A DNA stretch of 17,624 nt from HGM11525 sp045649145 (GTDB lineage: Bacteria > Bacillota > Clostridia > UBA1381): assembly GCA_045649145.1 (NCBI GenBank), contig JAZRPK010000069.1, positions 1 through 17,624 on the forward strand. Reading direction: 5' to 3'. Position numbers and translations under genes: made by a program. The notes beneath the pieces are model-generated. The model did not search any database. It was not told the origin of the DNA and saw only the letters and a list, made by a program, of their open reading frames with translations. Shown piece after piece: positions 14,696 to 17,624 of this stretch. Numbering within the stretch: position 1 is the stretch's first letter; each line of letters opens with the position of its first letter.

Positions 14696-15577
14696 ATGAG
14701 TGATAAGCTTGTAAGAGGACAAAGTGCTGACGGCGCAATCAGAGTATTTGCTGCGGTTACGACAGAACTTTCGGAGAGGGCGAGACAAATACACAAAAGT
14801 ATGCCCGTTGCAGCTGCGGCGCTTGGCAGAACTCTGACGGTTGCGGCTATGATGGGTGCACAGCTTAAAAATGAGACGGATACAGTTACGCTGCAATTTG
14901 CAGGCGACGGACCTTTGGGCAAGATTGTTGCTGTAACCGACAGCTCCTGCAAAGTGCGAGGATATGTGGAGAACCCATTGGCGGATCTGCCGCTTAACAA
15001 AAAAGGGAAGATAGATGTTGGCGGCGGAGTAGGCAGGGGCAGACTCAGCATTGTCCGTGACCTCGGTATGAAGGAGCCTTACGTTGGACAAGTTCCGATT
15101 GTAACAGGTGAGATTGCAGAGGACGTAACATACTATTACGCAAAAAGTGAGCAAATTCCGACAGCGGTTGGTCTGGGTGTACTTGTTGACACCGACTACA
15201 GCATAAAAGCATCAGGCGGTTTTATGATACAGCTGATGCCCTTTGCAACAGAGGAAACGGCGGCTAAACTGGAGGAGCAGGTAAGAAATATGCCCAGCGT
15301 AACCGAGATGATTACATCAGGAATGACAGCGGAGGATATACTTTTTAAGGTGTGCGACGGCTTTAGTATGCTGATGGATAACGCGGCAGTAACACCGCTT
15401 TACGAGTGCAAATGCTCGAAAGAACGCATGGAACGTGCGCTTGTTTCGATAGGAAAAACAGAGCTTCAAAAGCTTATCGAGGAAAACGGCGAGGCGGAGC
15501 TTACCTGCCAGTTCTGTGATGCTAAATATAAGTTTGATAAATCTCAGCTTGAAAGCATATTAGAACGTGCAAAATAA
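14696..15577 (+). CDS. hslO: Hsp33 redox-regulated holdase chaperone
   Basis: Hsp33 is a cytosolic holdase activated by oxidation plus unfolding, when its zinc site is lost. The 293-residue protein starts in the usual way (MSDKLVRGQSADGAIRVF) and carries the N-terminal chaperone core, with FAGDGPLGKI (68-77) and GGVGRGRLSIVRDLG (110-124). The four zinc-ligand cysteines are C238 and C240 (CKC) and C271 and C274 (CQFC), so the redox switch is complete. The ribosome-binding site GAGGAG ends only about 1 nt before the ATG, an unusually short spacing; expression may depend on reinitiation after cdaR, whose stop is 10 nt upstream. The functional tie to cdaA-cdaR is not known; co-transcription is inferred from spacing. 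Confidence 0.95.
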   Translation: MSDKLVRGQSADGAIRVFAAVTTELSERARQIHKSMPVAAAALGRTLTVAAMMGAQLKNETDTVTLQFAGDGPLGKIVAVTDSSCKVRGYVENPLADLPLNKKGKIDVGGGVGRGRLSIVRDLGMKEPYVGQVPIVTGEIAEDVTYYYAKSEQIPTAVGLGVLVDTDYSIKASGGFMIQLMPFATEETAAKLEEQVRNMPSVTEMITSGMTAEDILFKVCDGFSMLMDNAAVTPLYECKCSKERMERALVSIGKTELQKLIEENGEAELTCQFCDAKYKFDKSQLESILERAK

Positions 15578-15590
15578 TCTAAAAAAACAC

Positions 15591-15619
15591 TTGACAACGG
15601 CGTAAATAGAGTGTATAAT
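15591..15619 (+). promoter_or_regulatory. Consensus sigma-A promoter of rpmH
   Basis: TTGACA (15591-15596) and TATAAT (15614-15619) both match the consensus exactly and are spaced by the ideal 17 bp. Transcription would start near 15626, only 14 nt after the end of hslO plus promoter. This is the best promoter in the window. Confidence 0.93.
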
Positions 15620-15630
15620 GGTATAGATGT

Positions 15631-15654
15631 CCGATTTCGTGCGCGAGAAATCGG
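15631..15654 (+). promoter_or_regulatory. 5'-leader hairpin of rpmH
   Basis: CCGATTTC (15631-15638) pairs perfectly with GAAATCGG (15647-15654) around the loop GTGCGCGA. It begins about 5 nt from the predicted transcript start and ends about 18 nt before the rpmH ribosome-binding site. A 5'-terminal stem often stabilises abundant mRNAs; a regulatory role is inference. Confidence 0.6.
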
Positions 15655-15688
15655 TTAGAACTGCTAATATAATTGGAGGTGTTAAGAA

Positions 15689-15823
15689 ATGAAAAGAACT
15701 TATCAGCCTAAAAAGCGTCAGAGATCAAAGGAGCACGGTTTCAGAAAAAGAATGAGCACAGCTTCAGGTAGAAAGATTTTGGCAAGAAGAAGGTCAAGAG
15801 GCAGAAGAAAGTTATCTGCATAA
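15689..15823 (+). CDS. rpmH: 50S ribosomal protein L34
   Basis: This short gene encodes the 44-residue L34, starting MKRTYQPKKRQRSKEHGF and ending RRRSRGRRKLSA, the normal length and extremely basic composition. TYQPKKR, HGFRKRM and the C-terminal GRRKLSA are diagnostic. TTGGAGG lies 9 nt before the ATG. It heads the rpmH-rnpA-yidD-yidC-jag cluster. In most Firmicutes dnaA lies on the other side of rpmH; here it is hslO. A hairpin with a T-run directly after the stop probably limits read-through to rnpA. Confidence 0.97.
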   Translation: MKRTYQPKKRQRSKEHGFRKRMSTASGRKILARRRSRGRRKLSA

Positions 15824-15827
15824 GATT

Positions 15828-15857
15828 AAGGCGAGAAGTTGTGCTTCTTGCCTTTTT
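15828..15857 (+). terminator. Terminator-like attenuator between rpmH and rnpA
   Basis: An 11-bp stem (15828-15838 with 15844-15854, one G-U pair), loop TTGTG and a short run TTTTT to 15857. No other promoter is obvious before rnpA, so partial read-through is expected. It would keep RNase P protein far below L34, a known feature of this operon in other bacteria. Confidence 0.8.
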
Positions 15858-15883
15858 GACATTTTAGTGAATAATTTTTGATT

Positions 15884-16225
15884 ATGAAATTTACCGAAAG
15901 TATTATCGAAAACAGAGTATACCGACAGATGTACGCTCGCGCAAATAACGTCGTCTGCAGAAATATTGTGGTATACCTAAGACGGAACAGATTTGGCATA
16001 AATAGACTAGGACTCACCTGTACCAAAACGGTAGGAAAGGCTGTTGAGCGTAATCGTGCAAAACGCCTTATGAAAGAAGCGTACAGGCTTAATGAGCATA
16101 AACTGGTGCGTGGTATTGATTGCATAATCGTGGCACGCACAAGAGCGAAAGATGCAAAGCTTCAGGATATTGAGCGTGATTTTCTCTATGCCGCTAAAAA
16201 GCTTTCGTTTCTTTTGGAGGAATGA
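15884..16225 (+). CDS. rnpA: Ribonuclease P protein component
   Basis: RnpA assists the catalytic RNase P RNA in trimming tRNA 5' leaders. The 113-residue product carries the family's RNR signature in VERNRAKRLMKEAYR (residues 54-68), preceded by NRLGLTCTKTVGKA (40-53) and followed by GIDCIIVARTRAKD (77-90). I take the ATG at 15884; a TTG at 15878 is in frame. Neither has a recognisable ribosome-binding site, so translation is probably weak, consistent with the attenuator upstream. The stop overlaps the cluster of ATGs at the yidD start. It is part of the rpmH-to-jag transcript. Confidence 0.95.
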   Translation: MKFTESIIENRVYRQMYARANNVVCRNIVVYLRRNRFGINRLGLTCTKTVGKAVERNRAKRLMKEAYRLNEHKLVRGIDCIIVARTRAKDAKLQDIERDFLYAAKKLSFLLEE

Positions 16226-16227
16226 TG

Positions 16228-16440
16228 ATGAAAAAGCTGTGTATGATTTTGATACGCTTTTATCAGACAAGCATTTCGCCGCTTAAAGGCGCTCCGTCAT
16301 GTAGGTTTATTCCTACCTGCTCGGAGTATGCGTATCAGGCGGTTGAAAAATACGGCTTTTTTAAGGGTACATACCTTGCAATACGCAGAATTTTGAAATG
16401 CCATCCGTTCCACAAAGGCGGATATGACCCGCTTGAATAG
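16228..16440 (+). CDS. yidD: Membrane protein insertion efficiency factor YidD
   Basis: YidD is a small membrane-associated protein that helps YidC-dependent insertion. The 70-residue product has the amphipathic N terminus LIRFYQTSISPLKG (8-21), then the conserved cysteine block CRFIPTCSEYAYQA (25-38) and RRILKCHPFHKGGYDP (53-68), with Cys25, Cys31 and Cys58. Three ATGs occur in tandem at 16222, 16225 and 16228. GGAGG (16216-16220) is 7 nt from the third, so I use that one; the first would overlap rnpA by 4 nt. yidC follows after 23 nt. Confidence 0.95.
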   Translation: MKKLCMILIRFYQTSISPLKGAPSCRFIPTCSEYAYQAVEKYGFFKGTYLAIRRILKCHPFHKGGYDPLE

Positions 16441-16463
16441 CCTTACACGAAAGGAAAAGTCTA

Positions 16464-17459
16464 ATGTTTGAATTTTTTATAACAAAGCCTCTCGGCTTTA
16501 TTATTCAGTTTATCTATAATATCGTACAAAACTACGGCTGGTCAATTGTGCTTTTTACTGTTGTAGTAAAGCTTATCCTTCTTCCGTTGCAGGTAAGATC
16601 GCAAAAGAGTATGAAAAAGCAGCAGAAGATACAGCCTGTAATAATGGAGCTGCAGAAAAAGTACGCAAATGATAAAGAAAAGCTCCAGACCGAAATGATG
16701 AAGATTTATAAAGAGAATAATGTAAGTATGACAGGCGGATGTCTGCCTTTGCTTATTCAGTTTCCGATACTTATTGGTTTGTATCAGGTTATACAAAAGC
16801 CTCTTAGTTATCTTTTGAATGTTGATTTTAGCTTGCAAAGCGTAATTGAGAGAATAAGTGATGTTATAGCTAAAATGGCTGCAGACCCTGCTGTTATGCA
16901 CGCTGTTGAAGGACTTAAAAACCTCGAGCCTGCAAAGCTTGCAGCTGATGTACAGAAGATGTACCAGATACCGTTTCTTACTTGGACAAGATACTTAGAG
17001 GAAACTGTCGGCGGATTTTCTGATTGGGTACTTAATTTCAATTTCCTCGGACTTGATATATCCAAAAACCCGACAGCTGCCTTTTCGGCGCTGTTTAACG
17101 GAAATTTCGAAAATTTAAGTACAATACTGCTTCTTTTGATACCTGCTGCTGCTGTACTTACAACATGGCTTTCTATGAAGCAGACGCAGAGTATGTCGGG
17201 TGCTAAAAAGACCGACGATATGTCAGGGGACAGTGCTGCGCCTATGAACTCTATGACAAAGTCGATGAGTTATATGATGCCTATTATGACTGGTGTATTC
17301 ACCTTTACACTTCCGGCTGCAATGGGTGTCTATTGGATAACATCAAGCATTATGCAGATTGTGACACAGTATATTCTTAATGCTTATTTAGATAATAAGG
17401 AGGATGATTTCGTTGTTAAAATTCCTGAAAAAAACAGAAAAAACCGCAAAAAGCATTGA
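16464..17459 (+). CDS. yidC: Membrane protein insertase YidC/Oxa1
   Basis: YidC inserts and folds inner-membrane proteins, alone or with SecYEG. The 331-residue protein lacks the lipoprotein signal peptide of Bacillus SpoIIIJ and starts directly with a short amphipathic stretch and the first core helix (about 25-43). A cytoplasmic coiled hairpin follows (about 45-88), then the second helix (93-118, GGCLPLLIQFPILIGLYQVI), a long extracytoplasmic loop (about 120-215) and two or three C-terminal helices (217-236, 268-305). The tail NRKNRKKH is strongly basic, as in members that contact the ribosome. The groove Arg of the first helix (R in VRLLLLP-type sequences) is Lys36 here (VVVKLILLPL). AAAGGAAAAG precedes the ATG. 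The 3' end overlaps jag by about 47 nt. Confidence 0.95.
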   Translation: MFEFFITKPLGFIIQFIYNIVQNYGWSIVLFTVVVKLILLPLQVRSQKSMKKQQKIQPVIMELQKKYANDKEKLQTEMMKIYKENNVSMTGGCLPLLIQFPILIGLYQVIQKPLSYLLNVDFSLQSVIERISDVIAKMAADPAVMHAVEGLKNLEPAKLAADVQKMYQIPFLTWTRYLEETVGGFSDWVLNFNFLGLDISKNPTAAFSALFNGNFENLSTILLLLIPAAAVLTTWLSMKQTQSMSGAKKTDDMSGDSAAPMNSMTKSMSYMMPIMTGVFTFTLPAAMGVYWITSSIMQIVTQYILNAYLDNKEDDFVVKIPEKNRKNRKKH

Positions 17460-17624
17460 TGAGGCAAAGGAACTTGCCTTAAAAGAGCTTGGCGTTAGTG
17501 AAGATGAGGTTGAGTTTTCAATTGTAGACGAGGGCACAAAGGGCTTTCTCGGTATTGGTGCAAAGGAAGCTGTTGTAACCGCTGAGGTTAAAGACGTTGT
17601 GTCAGGAGCGGCTAAAAAGTTCCT
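17413..17624 (+). CDS. jag: Jag/KhpB (EloR) RNA-binding protein, N-terminal part, cut by window edge
   Basis: The last 71 codons encode a Jag N-terminal domain: SIDEAKELALKELGV (14-28), EVEFSIVDEG (32-41) and the signature KGFLGIGAKEAVV (43-55). The KH and R3H domains would follow beyond the right edge. The frame opens with an ATG at 17404 that abuts AAGGAGG with no spacer, and a TTG at 17413 lies 9 nt from it. I prefer the TTG, which gives MLKFLKKTEKTA. The start lies inside yidC (47 nt shared, 56 if the ATG is used). Jag/KhpB partners with KhpA and binds many RNAs in other Firmicutes, affecting cell elongation and division. Confidence 0.88.
   Translation, partial: MLKFLKKTEKTAKSIDEAKELALKELGVSEDEVEFSIVDEGTKGFLGIGAKEAVVTAEVKDVVSGAAKKF

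Noticed and set aside
14386..15154. Long minus-strand open frames (221 and 164 codons) opposite cdaR and hslO
   Set aside because: They lie antisense to two confidently identified genes, have no ribosome-binding site and no recognisable domain; codon bias of the true frame explains them.

Overview
The window looks like a chromosomal segment of a low-to-moderate-GC Gram-positive anaerobe of class Clostridia, probably near the Ruminococcaceae/Oscillospiraceae. This is inferred from strong AAGGAGG ribosome-binding sites, consensus sigma-A promoters, a long Gram-positive S12, the pairs L7Ae-like protein-rpsL and cdaA-cdaR, and the gene order rpmH-rnpA-yidD-yidC-jag. No tRNA, rRNA, CRISPR array, transposase or integrase is visible.

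Region 1 (1-1365, +): the 3' part of a FlaA1/CapD-type nucleotide-sugar epimerase/dehydratase gene enters from the left edge and ends at a strong terminator. Region 2 (1415-6337, +): a str operon with its own promoter encodes an L7Ae-like RNA-binding protein, S12, S7, EF-G and EF-Tu, closed by a long-stemmed terminator. The rpsL-rpsG gap folds into several hairpins, and tuf has a likely second promoter. rpoBC is not upstream, and the S10 cluster does not follow.

Region 3 (6367-8432, +): a compact three-gene cassette of phage tail/baseplate-type proteins sits directly after tuf. It has a near-consensus extended -10 promoter and ends in a perfect 40-bp palindrome shared with the converging host operon. 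No capsid, portal, lysis, integrase or other tail gene accompanies it. This orphan tail-tip operon is the most unusual item in the window.

Region 4 (12549-8424, -): a four-gene operon encodes a secreted protein (copper-amine-oxidase-N domain plus a possible cohesin-like domain), a polyprenyl-phosphate-type GT2 glycosyltransferase, thioredoxin reductase and an imidazolonepropionase-like amidohydrolase. Genes are 19-21 nt apart or overlap by 1 nt, so they are probably co-transcribed.

Region 5 (12580-15577, +): divergent from region 4, cdaA and cdaR (c-di-AMP synthesis and its membrane regulator) overlap by 8 nt and are followed by hslO (Hsp33). glmM, the usual third gene, is absent here. Region 6 (15591-17624, +): a consensus promoter drives rpmH, followed by a terminator-like hairpin, then rnpA, yidD, yidC and the start of jag, which runs off the right edge. 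These genes make L34, the RNase P protein, membrane-insertion factors and an RNA-binding partner. They normally lie beside dnaA/oriC, but here hslO is upstream and no DnaA-box cluster is seen.

The longest gene-free stretches are about 125-165 bp (1325-1485, 2206-2360, 6338-6463, 12468-12626). All carry regulatory signals described below; no stretch above 300 bp lacks a gene.
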